Positions 22,232 to 33,475 of a stretch of DNA of 64,000 nt are shown one piece after another. The DNA comes from Posidonia oceanica. Taxonomy: Eukaryota > Streptophyta > Magnoliopsida > Alismatales > Posidoniaceae. The position numbers and the translations under genes are program-made. The stretch lies in NCBI GenBank assembly GCA_037176725.1, contig JAZBRS010000076.1:119059001-119123000 (forward strand), written 5' to 3'. Position 1 is the first letter of the stretch; each line of letters starts with the position of its first letter. Under the pieces are notes generated by a model, which had not been told where the DNA came from, made no database searches, and saw only the letters and a program-made list of their open reading frames with translations.

Positions 22232-24261
22232 CCCGACATGTCCGAGGAAGTCAGTCTTTCTTGGCTAATCCGCTCTTGTGTGGCTAATGTTGGCGTAAAT
22301 CGCCGATTTATGTTCGCCCGAGGGCGGTATGCAAGATGCAATTAATAAACCATGCAAAGCTTAGCAAACCATGTTAAAACGATTAATTATAGCTAAAATG
22401 CCGCAAAGGGATAATAAACATGCTAGATAAACATAACTGAAACCAGAATGATTCAAACAACCAAAGCAAAGGGCGGCAAAGGGGTGGCTCTATCCACTGT
22501 TTGAGTTCCTATCTGGTCGCTACACTGATCGGCGACAGTGCAAGTCGCCGGATGGACCAACGACACACATGTCGCCCCTTAGTGTAGCGACGTCCCATGT
22601 AGCCGTTATCAACGGCGCTAGAGCTTGTTGCTGCTCAGATAGGCAGCTGAAGCCATTACAGATAGTGACATTCATGGCCATAAAAGAGCTATGTAAACGA
22701 TGCAAAACTTAAAACTAAAATAACAGAAGCAAAGACGGCATATCCAGGGTCAAAACCATGTAACTACATTGCAAAATGGAAACATGGATCACAAAATACA
22801 GTGGCCTAAAGTTCGACTGGTGGACTGTTAAAGAACACAGTTCAGTCGTCGGTTGGAGCGGCGGCTCAATTGGCTGTCCAGAGGCCAAATTCCACAGCCA
22901 AATCTTGCACCCATGGTGATGTAAACTAACAATTAAATGCATAAGCATAAAGATCAATCATCCATGAACATAGACAAGCAAAAATCAAACGAAATGGTGG
23001 TCTGAGTCGTATGGAGCAAGGGCTCAAAGATCGGCCAGTGAACTGCTAGAAACGCAGGTAAGTCGCCGGTTGGACCGGAAGCTCAACTAGTAGTTCAGAG
23101 GTCGAGCTTCTTCACCGGAGCATGCGACGCAGGCGAGGCTAAAAATCCGGGAGTTGATCGGGGAAGCACGACGGCATTCCCACGATCACAACCACACTTT
23201 CCATGTGGAAAATGGCGGTCCGAGTCGCTCCACCCACCTCCGCCACTTTGTGCCACCGGAGTTCATCGAGTACGGCCACGTGAGCAGCCGATGACCCAAT
23301 GAAGTGGTTGTGAAGTGCCATGGGGACAAGGAGGAGTTGAAAGGAGCAAGCAAGGGCAGTGGGAAGAGGCCAGTTCCTCTTTCCCACCTCCGCCGGCGAT
23401 TTGCCAGTGTTGCAGCGACTCGTTGGTCGAAGGGACGGTCGGGAGTGCAAGAGAGGTGCCTGGGAGATCAAGCGGCAAGGGTGGAAGGTCGGGAACATTC
23501 CCGAGCCCTCAAGAACGTAGAAGGGTGAGTGGTTTCACCTCTGTAACTCACCAAAGATGGCAGCCGAAGGTGGAGAAGTTGACCGGAGGAAAGCTCATGA
23601 GGCAACGGTAGGCACGATTGGCTTTGGAATCACTCGGGATCGCTCGGAATCGCACAAGCGAGCTCTGGGATTCTCTCTGGGATCTCGAATTCTCGCTTGG
23701 GAGGCTCTGGATTGTGTGTGTGTAGTGATGGGTTCAAGGTGGAGGTCGCCAGTTTTGTTCTATCAGCATCTAGCAAGAAGGATGGTGGCAGGAACACGCC
23801 TTGGAGATTGTGGCGAAGATGGCATGCATGGGAGCGAGGTCAGATGGCAGGCGTGCTCTACATGGGGGTGGCATGCACATCGTGAGGATGGGCGGCAAGG
23901 GGCTGGCCGGAAGAGTCCAAACGAGCATGCGGCGAGAAAGGATCTCACAGTGAGTCGCCCGTCTCGATGGTGCCAAACCCAGTCGCCACTATGAGAGGCG
24001 ACAGGACTTAGTCGCTGCTTGGACTCGCAACATCATGTGAGATCCAATGGGCCGGGGCAGCTGGGCTTGGGATTTGGGCTTAGGGTTGAATTGTTTTAAG
24101 GCTTAGGTAATGGGCATATGATTGGGTTTTGGTTTTAGGTTTGGGTTTGAAATGATTTGTAGGGTTTGAAATGGGGTTTAGGTTGAGGTTGAGCCATGGC
24201 ACAATCCGAGTGAGCCTCCAGAGATCTTCCAACAGCCAGCTGCCAAAACGGGGTGTCTATC

Positions 24262-24266
24262 CCAGT
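24262..24266. repeat. TSD of solo LTR C, right copy
   Basis: CCAGT, matching 21878-21882. Confidence 0.7.
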
Positions 24267-24826
24267 CTGAGAAGGGTAGTACCGAACTCTTATTCCATTG
24301 CTTTGGCGTGGGGCGAGTTGGTTGGTCTATCCCCCCTTTCGTCAGGGGTCGTGTTGGTGTTAGTAGAGGGTACAATCCATGCTTTGGTAGGGTCGAGGCT
24401 CCTAATGCACCACCCGTTATTGCTTGAGCTTTGGCCAGGATTTAGACAGGGACCTTTCTTTCTGCCTGAGTTGGTGACCCGTACACCTGTGAGAGTCCGA
24501 AGTAGACAGCTTACTAGGACACACTAGACTGGTGAGAGAGAGCATGCTAGAAAGCATGCATTTGCATGAGTGCCATTCATGCCATAATTAAAAACACTTG
24601 CATTTTTTCTTTAGGTTTTAACACTTGTTTGTCATGTCTGTTGCACAGGTCAGTGAGCGAGTTCCCTAGCTGGAGCTTGAGTCCTTTCTTTCACTGACAC
24701 CCCTGTTGCAACACATTTTCTCGACCATCCCCTCCTAGGCTGTCTGCCTTTGCGACGATAGCTCATCCTAGGATCCGTCCTCTCGATTACCATCACAGCC
24801 CTATTTGCACTCGCTCGCGGTCAGCC

Positions 24827-27500
24827 ATGGCCCAGCGTGCCGTTGAGCTCTAACCTTCTATTGCTCCGGAGGGGATTTCCACTTCGGTCCCTCCAACTCT
24901 CACTTTGACTCCTACTGTGCCTCTTTCGGCACCAGTATCCCACCCTCTGGTGCATGGGGCGCCACTGTATTCTGTGGCGAATTGGCAGACCTTCACCCCT
25001 CCGAACATTGTCACTGAGTCCATCTTGGTGACTGCCACTTGCGCTCTGAAGACTCTGCTAACGGCCTCCTCTCCCCCGGGCTATGTCACTTTTGACACCC
25101 ATTTTGCTGCAACGGCCTCTATTATAGGATCCCTGCCTTCTAGACAATCTATGTCCTTGCCACCTTTGGCCTCTGGTCCTTTGTTTGTCCCACCTCTCGG
25201 TCTTCCCACCGAGGGGACCCCTGCCACGTAGGTGCAGTATCTGAGGGCGCTTTCCCAGAAGCTGCAAGGTGTGGCCCTGTCTATGGACCCTCCTGTGATC
25301 CCTACTACTCCTGAGGTTCCCCTACAGCCTACTCGTACATTCCAGGCTTTTCCCACTGCACCTCTGTCTAGGCCATCGCCCCAGCTACTCACTGCTCTGG
25401 CGATGGGGGCGCAGCCTCTGCCTACTGCATTCACACCACTCACAGCACAGCATATGACTCCGCCACTTGGTTGCCAGCCCCTCAGGCTGGTAGGAGCATA
25501 GTACCCCTCGAGCCCGCTACCCAGCACTGCGCCAGTGCAGAAGCTGTTGCTTCCGCACTCTGCACCGATCACTGCATAGCATTCCACCTATCCCTACCCA
25601 GTGCATCAGCAGATCCCTTCCCCAGCATGCATACCACCACATGCTACACCCATGCACCGATACGCTGGCCCATACATCGCGTCACTAGGCGGCACGATAT
25701 TGGATCTGGAGGAGCACTTAAGTGCGACCCATTCAGCGTATGCGACCCCCGCTCAAGCTGCACCATCACCATCGGCAGCGAACCCAGATGCCCTCCTCAC
25801 CAGGGTGGCTGACCTGGAAAGAGCACTACATCAAGTGTAGGGCGGTGATCGCCAGTCCTACCAGTTCCAGGACCTCTACTATTTTCCAAGGGCGGTGCTC
25901 CCACCGAACTTCCACATCTCGGATTTTGACAAGTACAATGGTAAGGGCTGCCTTATTTCCCATCTGAGGGCATACTACGAAGATCTCGCTCAGCTTCAAG
26001 CTGACGTGAGGTTGTTGATGCGCTTGTTCCAAAAGAGTCTGACTGGCCCGGCCCTCAAGTGGTTCACTTCCCTTAACATGGCCACCATCAAGACTTGGAA
26101 CGATCTCAGTCAAGCATTCCTGGAATAGTACTCTTTCAATTTGTAGCTGATCCCAAAGCGCGAGGATCTGGTCGCCACCAAGCAGAAGCCCAACGAGCCG
26201 TTCGAGGAGTACATCGGCCGCTGGCGAGCCCTCGCCTCACAGGTTCGCGATAGGCCCTCTGACAAGGAGTCTATCGAGATCATCATCCGAGGTGCACAGC
26301 TGTCAACTGGGGCTCTACTTAGCATACGACCTATCACCACTTTTGCATCTCTGATTCAGGCTGGCGCTCGTGTGGAGAGCTCACTACGGAGTGCAACTTC
26401 CCTACGCTCTCTGCGTTTGCCAAGCAAGCCACTACTCTCAACAACAACAACATTGGCAGCAGCAGTAACAACAACAACGGCAACAACAATAGCCACCCTA
26501 GGAGAAGGGACCCTTTGAGAACCGTCATTGCATACATCGACTCCCCTACTGCGCCTATCAATGTGGTAGCTCAGCCAGGCCTGAATCAGGTAGTTTATGC
26601 ACCTGCACCTAGGGCACCTCCCACTCCACAAATCACAACCACCATCCAACCGGTCTATCATGCCGCATCGGTTTGGCAAGGACAGCGCCAAGGCTAGAGA
26701 CTACCTTACATGAATCCATGCCGCTTCACCCTAATGGTAGAGCCACTGAGTGTCATCTTCCCTATGGTTGCGCCGTTCCTTAGGTTCCCCGAGATTCGCC
26801 CACTACTGAACCCACTCTCGATGTGGTACCAAGCGAATCTGTTCTGCAACTACCATTGAGTCGTAGGGCACTCGATGGATAGTTGCTTCACGCTGCGAGG
26901 TGCTATTCAGGACTTGATTGACCAAAAGGTCATCATCATTAACACACTGGAGGCAGCATCCACATCCACACCTCCACCAGCATCCACACCTGCATCAGGA
27001 TCAGCACCTTCCCATCCTAGCATTGTCCACCAGCCTTTGCTGGAGCATTCCAGCTTGGGAGGCGTGGGGATCTCAGGAGTGCACTCCATCTTCCCCTCTA
27101 GGTCCACTACGTTTTTGGTTGACCCCTCTGATCTCATCCAGGATATCTTTGAGCATTTTCCCTCCTCTCTCTATCTTGCAGCAGTTGCTGGTTTTGAGTC
27201 AGGAAACCATATGATCCGACTGGACGCCAGGCCGAAGCGCCCCACTGCGTGGCCAACCATGCAACCCCAAGCTCAACCACCTGTTTGCCTGCTAGCAAGG
27301 CCCTAGCCAGAACCCTCACGTCCTTCGCAGCAGCATTTCCAATTCCCCCACCATCCAGCAAACATCCCAGCAGCCCCTCTTGAGCAACCCCAAGCTCAAC
27401 CACCTATCTACCTGCTAGCTAGGTCCTAGCCAAAACCCTCACGGCCTTCCCAGCAGCATTTCCAATTCCCCAACCATCCAGCAAACATCCCAGCAGCCCC
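24827..27500 (+). pseudogene. Gag of element B
   Basis: The start is ATG at 24827 (MAQRAVEL), the same MAQ opening as E's gag. The capsid part lies at about 25895-26330: FDKYNGKGCLISHLRAYY, FQKSLTGPALKWFTSLNMA and EPFEEYIGRWRALASQVRD. The Cys/His motif near 26845-26890 reads CNYH, a stop, then VVGHSMDSC. One frameshift lies near 26393. In-frame stops are TAA at 24851, TAG at about 25229, 25499, 25577, 25838, 26126, 26144, 26695, 27304 and 27427, and TGA at 26857. Most TAGs sit where A or E has Gln. The tail is Pro/Gln-rich with a 123-bp in-frame duplication. Confidence 0.85.
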
Positions 27501-27507
27501 TCTTGAG
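27262..27507 (+). repeat. 123-bp in-frame tandem duplication in B gag tail
   Basis: Copies at 27262-27384 and 27385-27507 start 'caaccccaagctcaacc' and encode 41-codon repeats ending in PAAPLE. Both carry the same TAG, so that stop may predate the duplication. Confidence 0.8.
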
Positions 27508-28447
27508 CTCGCAGCTCATGCTCCCCTAGTTGTTAACCTGACCAGGGATGCCCATCGCGTGCCATATGACTATGCTGCAGAAATGTGCATGGAAATCACG
27601 CGGTCGGGGAGGGTTTACAAGCCTGCAGCACCAGCAGCCAGGCCTAGCCATCTAGAGCCCACTCTACCCCCACTAGCAAGCCAACCCTCTGGTCCCACCA
27701 CAGAAGAGCCCTTTGCCAAAGCCACCCCTTCCACCACCAAGAAGGACCAACCCATGGCCGACATCATTGCCCAACTCAAAAAAGTTAAGGCTGACATATT
27801 CATTTGGGACCTTATCCAGACATCGTCTGAACACCGAGAGGCTTTCCTCCGTGTGTTCCAGGCCTCCCATGTGTCCCCAACCATTGAGCCTGCAACACTA
27901 GAAAGCATGGTGGGCATGATCGCGGTGCCCTAGGTCATCTCTTTTTCAAGTGATGAGCTACCTCCGGCGGGAATCAATCATAACCATCCCCTTTTTGTCA
28001 CAGTGCAGTTCAAGAACTTCTGCATCCCCCTAACGCTGGTTGATAACGGCACAGGCCTTAATGTCTGCCCCTTGTGCACAGCAATTAAGCTCAGATTCAA
28101 GGCCGAGGATATCACGCGAGCCACAAAGGGAATGACGGATTTTGACAACACACTCCATGACTCTTTGGGGATTCTGATTATTCCCCTTACTATTGGCCCA
28201 GTCGTATTCGATGCGGAATTCTACATCGTCCACTTGGAACCCACCTTTAACCTTCTGCTTGGGCGCCCTTGGTTGTACAAGCATCAAGTCATCCCCTCGA
28301 CCCTCCCTCGCATGATCAAGTTCCGTTGGGGCGACGACGTTGTCGTTCTCATGGTGGAGAACTTCGACAAGGAGCGGATCAAGGCAGTTTCTTCCATGTC
28401 ACAGCAAACTGTCCAGTTTGATCCCAAGCCTTCTGACACTTTGTACT
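27501..28447 (+). pseudogene. Aspartic protease of element B, truncated
   Basis: It is in frame with the gag tail. PLVVNLTRDAHRVPYDYAAEM leads into a Pro-rich stretch, then VKADIFIWDL, FVTVQFKNFCIPLTLV and the active-site DNGTGLNVCPL with the catalytic Asp kept, then FNLLLGRPWLYKHQVIPST. TAG at 27931-27933 replaces the Gln found in A (AEPQVISFSSDE). The reading frame parts from A's after SDTLY, where the D LTR starts at 28448. Confidence 0.85.
28443..28447. repeat. Candidate left TSD of element D
   Basis: GTACT are the last five bases of element B before the D LTR. The partner should lie beyond the window, so this is a prediction. Confidence 0.4.
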
Positions 28448-29181
28448 TGTGGATATGGGGTTTCGGTTAGGAGAAGAAGAGGCTTGCTTCTTTGTTTCTA
28501 TTTGCTCCTTCTTGGGGTCCCCTTTTGTTGTATCTGACTTCTCCACTCCACGTGTGTTGAAGTCAGTGTGATCACCACTCTCAGTTTGCTTTCGCTGGCC
28601 CTCGAGACGTCTTGGGGAGATGTGTGATGGTTGTGGGTTCAGCTACCCTGGGACAACGCCTGTGTTGCCTAAAGGTGCCCGTGCTTGGTGAATCTCTTCT
28701 TCTTTCTTCTTCCTCCTTGTATGACAAATGTTAACAAAACAAATAGAAATGACGCAAATATGGATCAATATGGTGTAGTAACTTATTCAGAATAAATAAA
28801 AAGGGACATAAAGAGACACAATGAAATACTTATCCGAGGGGTTTGATCCCCCTGGTTGCAACTAATGGAAATGTATGCCTAGCTACAACAATACATGAAA
28901 TGAATATACTTGTTTATACTATGGAATTAAACATATGATATGAAAAGAGAAAAATTAAAGAGAGTCCCTTTTTTATCGATGCACGGAGTGCAAGATATGT
29001 CGACATGATGCTATTAACGACAAAGGGAGACTCAAGCTCTTTCAAGGACTCTATCCACTTTCTTAAAGTTCTCTCAAAAATGTGGTTTCTCTCTCTAGGG
29101 ATCTCTCCACTATTTCAATTCTCAAAAATCTCACCTCTCTCCAAAAAATCCCCCGTCCTCGACCCTGTGGGGGTACCCCTG

Positions 29182-29189
29182 CTTTTATA
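29182..29189 (-). promoter_or_regulatory. TATA box of the D LTR
   Basis: TATAAAAG on the minus strand, preceded by C and followed by CAGG. Position is about 590 bp into the LTR, with C-rich sequence downstream. Confidence 0.65.
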
Positions 29190-29254
29190 GAAGCAGGAGG
29201 GAACAAAAGGAATTGAATGAATAGACCAGCAAACTTTCCAATTCAGGGGTGTTA

Positions 29255-29560
29255 TACGCTGGAAAACCAGCAAATAACATTATACGCTGGGAGTCCAGCA
29301 GATAACGGCCTCCGAAGCACAGCTGCCAGGATCAAGGAATATCCCCTAATTAAAACTCGATTAAATGTCATTAAGCTGGTGTTAATTGCATTGACTAGTC
29401 AACAAAGTCTAAAGAAGGCAAAAACACGGATTTTGTATTTGGCCAAATAAAGAAAGTTTAGGGCTGACTGGGTTCCCACGTTAGATGCTAGAAAACCAGT
29501 GACCAATGTTAGTAGCTGGAAAACTAGCGGCCAACGTTATAAGCTGGGAATCCAAGGTAC
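29255..29560 (-). promoter_or_regulatory. Repeated U3 motif of the D LTR
   Basis: Five copies of a short inverted repeat of the form GCTGG-N4-CCAGC occur at 29258-29271 and 29286-29299 and, imperfectly, near 29487, 29515 and 29542. Each is joined to a TATAACGTT or TATAATGTT word. The copy at 29278-29306 (minus: GTTATCTGC, ten bases, GCGTATAATG) is the one shared with the PMD gene upstream regions. Confidence 0.6.
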
Positions 29561-29775
29561 AACACCCTTAGTCAGTCCATCTTCCAAATTTGGTCAAGAA
29601 ATGAAGAACATTCAAGTTGTTGACACTTGAGGCTTAAATAGGAATAACATTTTGAACTGGAGAAAAGGTGTTTGGCTCAAGTAAGATGCCTTGGATTGAG
29701 CGAAGAGCTTCTAGGGGCGATCCAATGCAATAGACTATACTACCATGAAGGGAGTGCCAAAACGGGGTATCTACA

Positions 29776-29792
29776 GATTGCCCCTCCTTGAA
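29776..29792 (-). other. Polypurine tract of element D
   Basis: The minus strand reads TTCAAGGAGGGGCAATC immediately before the LTR start. It ends like E's tract (GGGGGGGCATC), supporting a 3' LTR and placing the body to the right. Confidence 0.65.
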
Positions 29793-30145
29793 GATGGCTT
29801 CAGTACGAAACTATCTACAAGGCGAGACGATACCCCCGTGTGGCACTACCTAGAGATTCTAAATGAAATCCAATGCCTGCTACCACCAGCTTGGACAAGA
29901 CACAAAGAGGGTCGGCTAAAAAACACGGCCAAGGGGAACAAACTAACGACATGACCGCGGGGACTGTCTACAGGGGTCGAACTAAAAGACACTACTACGG
30001 GGATTGCCCGCAGGGGTCAAACTAAAAGACATGCCACAGGGGTTGCCCGCGGGGGTCAAACTAAAAGACTTGCCACAGGGATTGCCCACGGGAGTCAAAC
30101 TAAAAGACTTGCCATGGGGGTTGCCCGTGGGGGTCAAACTTAAAA
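29793..30145. repeat. 37-bp tandem repeats next to the D LTR
   Basis: From about 29945, five units of about 37 bp contain GGGGTCAAACTAAAAGAC and TTGCCACAGGGATTGCCC. These are shorter relatives of the 46/47-bp satellite that starts 700 bp further on. Nothing is recognised in 29793-29944. Confidence 0.75.
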
Positions 30146-30840
30146 GATGGATAGCTAATGTTTTCGACGACCACTCAATGCAAATGCGATACAATGCGAA
30201 TGCAATACAACGCGCTATGCATGGATGCGTGCTGACGGGAATGCGAAGGAGGTAATCATGATATGTAATGCATGATCCTAGATAATGAGGTTCCTCCATC
30301 ATTGCCGGATTTAATTTGTATACCAGGTTGGCTCAGGAATTTTTCTCACCTCCTAAGGTGGACTGACACATGCGTGAATGCAATTTGTCATAATGAGGTG
30401 CCCTTTCATCAAGTGTAGCCTACACTCTCCACAGGGACCATCGTCTTATGATACGCAGGTTGGTGAACGAGAGGTCCATGAAGCTCCCAGGCAAAAGGAG
30501 CTTGATCTCTTCTCTGCTAGCCATGTTGACTCTATTTGTCACAATCAGGTGTCAGATCATTGAATGTTGCCTACATTCTCGACGGAGACCGTCGTCTTGT
30601 GACCCGGGAGTTAGTGAACGATGGGTCTACTAATACCATTGGCTTGATTCACCAAAATTAGGTGTCCTTTCATCGAATTTTGCCTGCATCCTCGACAGAG
30701 ACCGTCATTTTCTGACCTGGGAATTAGTGAGTGATGGGTTCACTAATACCGTTGGCTTTGCTTTGTTGACCCGGTTGTACTCTAGGGTACCTGCTTTTGG
30801 ATTATTTACTTTGCTAACTTGGTTATGCTCTGGGGTTTTT
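30146..30840. repeat. ~110-150 bp degenerate repeats
   Basis: Three copies of a segment with 'cctacactctc' or 'cctgcatcctc', 'acagagaccgtc' and 'gtgacccgggagttagtgaacgatggg' start near 30405, 30555 and 30665. No coding capacity. They separate the 37-bp and 46/47-bp arrays. Confidence 0.6.
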
Positions 30841-33105
30841 TAAAAAAGCTGCCGAGGGGATTGCCTAAGGGGGTCGAACTGAAATTTAAATGACTTGCCG
30901 AGGGGATTGCCTAAGGGGGTCGAACAGAAATAAAACATGACTTGCCCAGGCGATTGCCTAAGGGGGTCGAACAAAAATAAAACATGACTTGCCGAGGGGA
31001 TTGCCCAAGGGGGTCGAACTGAAATAAAACATGACTTGCCGAGGGGGTTGCCCAAGGGGGTCGAACTGAAATAAAACATGACTTGCCAAGGGGATTGCCC
31101 AAGAGGGTCGAACTAAAATGAAACATGACATGCCGAAGGGAATGCCCGAAGGGGTCGAACTGAAATAAAACATGACTTGCCGAGGGGATTGCCCAAGGGG
31201 GTCAAACTAAAATAAAACAGGACTTGCCAAGGGGATTGCCCAAAGGGGTCGAACTGAAATTTAATTGACTTGCCGAGGGGATTGCCCAAGAGGGTCAAAC
31301 TGAAATTTAATTGACTTGCCGAGGGGGTTGCCCAAGGGGGTCGAACTGAAATTTAATTGACATGCCGAGGGGGTTGCCCAAGGGGGTCAAACAAAAATTT
31401 AAATGACTTACCGAGGGTGTTGCCCAAGGGGGTCAAGCTGAAATAAAACAGGACTTGCCGAGGGGATTGCCCAAGGGGGTCGAACTGAAACTTAAATGAC
31501 TTGTCGAAGGGATTGCCCAAGGGGGTCGAACTAAAAAAAGACAAGACTTGCCGAGGGGATTGCCCAAGGGGGTCGAACTGAAATAAAACATGACTTGCCG
31601 AGAGGATTGCCTAAGGGGGTCGAACTGAAATAAAACATGACTTGCCGAGGGGAGTGCCCAAGGGGGTCGAACTAAAATAAAACATGACTTGCTGAGGGGA
31701 TTGCCCAAGGGGGTCAAACTGAAATAAAACATGACTTGCTGAGGGGATTGCCCAAGGGGGTCAAACTAAAATAAAACATGACATGCCAAGGGGATTGCCC
31801 AAGGGAGTCAAACTGAAATAAAACATGACTTGCTGAGGGGATTGCCCAAGGGGGTCGAACTGAAATTTAAATGACATGCCGAGGGGGCTGCCTAAGGGGG
31901 TCAAACTGAAATAAAACATGACTTGTCGAGGGGATTGCCCAAGGAGATCGAACTGAAATTTAAATGACTTGCTGAGGGGATTGCCCAAGGGGGTCGAACT
32001 AAAATAAACATGAATTGCCGTGGGGATTACCAAAGGGGGTCGAACTGAAATAAAACATGAATTACCAAGGGTGTTGCCCAAGGGGGTCGAACTGAAATAA
32101 AACGTGACTTGCTGAGGGGGTTGCCCAATGGGGTCGAACTGAAATAAAACATGCCTTGCCGAAGGGATTGCTGAAGGGGGTCGAACTGAAATAAAACATG
32201 ACTTGCCGAGGGGATTGCCCGAGGGAGTCGAACTGAAATAAAACATGACTTACCGAGGGGATTGCCCAAGAGGATCGAACTAAAATAAAACATGACTTAC
32301 CTAGGGGATTGCCCAAGGGGGTCGAATTGAAATAAGACATGACTTACCAAGGGGATTGCCCAAGGGGGTCGAACTGAAATTTAAATGACTTGCCGAGGGG
32401 GTTGCCCAAGGGTGTCGAACTGAAATAAAACATGACTTGCCGAGGGGATTGCCCAAGGGGGTTGAACTGAAATTTAAATGACTTACCGAGGGGATTGCCT
32501 AAGGGGGTCGAACTGAAATAAAACATGACTTGCCGAGGGGATTGTTGAAATAAAACATGACTTGCCGAGGAGATTGCCCAAGGGGGTCGAACTGAAATAA
32601 GACATGACTTACCGAGGGGATTGCCTGACGGGGTTGAACTGAAATTTAAATGACTTGTCAAGGGGGTTGCCCAACGGGGTCGAACTGAAATAAAACATGA
32701 CTTGCCGTGGGGATTGCCCAAGGGGGATGAACTTAAATTTAAATGACTTGCCGAGGGGAGTGCCCAAGGGGGTCGAACTGAAATAAAACATGACTTGTCG
32801 AGGGGATTGCCCAAGAGGGTCGAACTGAAATAAAACATGACTTGCCGAGGGGGTTGCCCAAGGGGGTCGAACTGAAGTAAAACATGACTTGCCAAGGGGA
32901 TTGCCCAAGGGGGTCGAACTGAAATAAAACATGACTTGCCAAGGGGATTGCCCTAGGGGGTCGAACTGAAATAAAACATGACTTGCGAAGGGGATTGCCC
33001 AAAGGGGTCGAACTGAAATAAAACACCAAGGGGGTTGCCCATGGTAAAGCCGAGATAAAAAATTGAGTTAAAACACCGAGATAAAACACCGAGGGTGTTG
33101 CCCAA
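30841..33105. repeat. 46/47-bp satellite array (about 48 units)
   Basis: Units contain AAGGGGGTCGAACTGAAAT, then AAAACATGACTTGCC (47-bp form) or TTAAATGACTTGCC (46-bp form), then GAGGGGATTGCCC. Both forms are interspersed. The last units (33000-33105) are diverged and shortened. Long minus-strand frames (for example 161 and 183 codons) exist only because the unit has no stop in any minus frame. A satellite beside the 3' LTR matches the hypervariable 3' UTR known from Tat elements. Confidence 0.9.
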
Positions 33106-33475
33106 GGTAAATGAAAGGATACTTCTTTGGCTTTGTTTGCCTGGCTATGCTCCGGGATTCTTTGATTTGCTCTTAGTTCTGCTTTGGTTCGTTGGACGCA
33201 GGATATGTGGCGTTCAACGTTGGACGGACTAAATGCCGCGGCTAACGTTGGACGGCAAGAAGGCTGCATATAACGTTGCGAGACAGACTGCCTGTCTTTC
33301 CTGTTCTAGTACCACCATTCTGGCGGTAAATCTCTGATTTTCTTCGTGTTTCCTTTCTAATGAAGGTATCACGGCCTATATTAAACCCCTTTTTAGCTTG
33401 GATCTGTAAAACAAACACTGATCTTTCTCTCTTTATTGATTTTTTTGCCATTTGCAAGAAGTTGCACTTCCTCTC
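33106..33475 (+). promoter_or_regulatory. Upstream region of PMD gene 1
   Basis: At 33195-33275 it holds repeated AACGTTGGACGG words and GCATATAACGTT, degenerate versions of the D-LTR motif. A TATA-like TATATTAAA lies at 33377-33385, about 90 bp before the ATG. Confidence 0.45.

Larger units (their letters stand above)
21883..24261 (-). mobile_element. Solo LTR C of the B family, minus orientation
   Basis: The minus strand runs from GATAGACACCCCGTTTTGGC to GGCGGACAGTCACA. It is the same family as the B LTR but inverted, 615 bp from it, so the pair forms arms of about 2.4 kb. Flanking CCAGT duplications and the uninterrupted homologous leader in A show insertion of an element that later recombined to one LTR. 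The first bases are GA where TG is expected. Confidence 0.8.
21291..24826 (+). other. Element B leader, split by solo LTR C
   Basis: The two leader pieces are 21291-21882 and 24267-24826. Joined, they match A's leader without a gap: the sequence from 'catgcatcttctcatct' runs into 'cagtctgagaa' as in A around 12715-12755. No gene is seen. The first piece is rich in 'ttgcttagcatttaattacc' duplications near 21350-21430. Confidence 0.75.
18794..28447 (+). mobile_element. Element B: Tat-type retrotransposon, 5' part only
   Basis: It consists of a 2.5-kb 5' LTR, primer site, leader, gag and protease on the plus strand. The leader is interrupted by solo LTR C. The protease frame stops being collinear with element A exactly at 28448, where the D LTR begins, so RT onwards should lie beyond D, outside the window. 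The B LTR is half the length of A's, while gag and protease are close to A's. Confidence 0.85.
28448..29775 (-). repeat. 3' LTR of element D (1.3 kb)
   Basis: The minus strand runs TGTAGATACCCCGTTTTGGC ... CCATATCCACA, a TG...CA pair. It holds a TATA box and, upstream of it, a set of GCTGG-N4-CCAGC inverted repeats. It cuts the protease frame of element B at 28448. It is much shorter than, and not visibly related in its interior to, the LTRs of A, E and F. Confidence 0.75.

Noticed and set aside
18794..24261. Fold-back transposon
   Set aside because: The inner arm has its own CCAGT target duplication and the leader sequence is continuous without it, so it is a nested solo LTR.
30841..33105. 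Several overlapping minus-strand ORFs of up to 183 codons
   Set aside because: They are frame products of a 46/47-bp satellite that lacks stops; there is no domain or start context.
30841..33105. CRISPR-like array
   Set aside because: Units are contiguous with no unique spacers, the sequence is plant DNA, and no cas genes are present.
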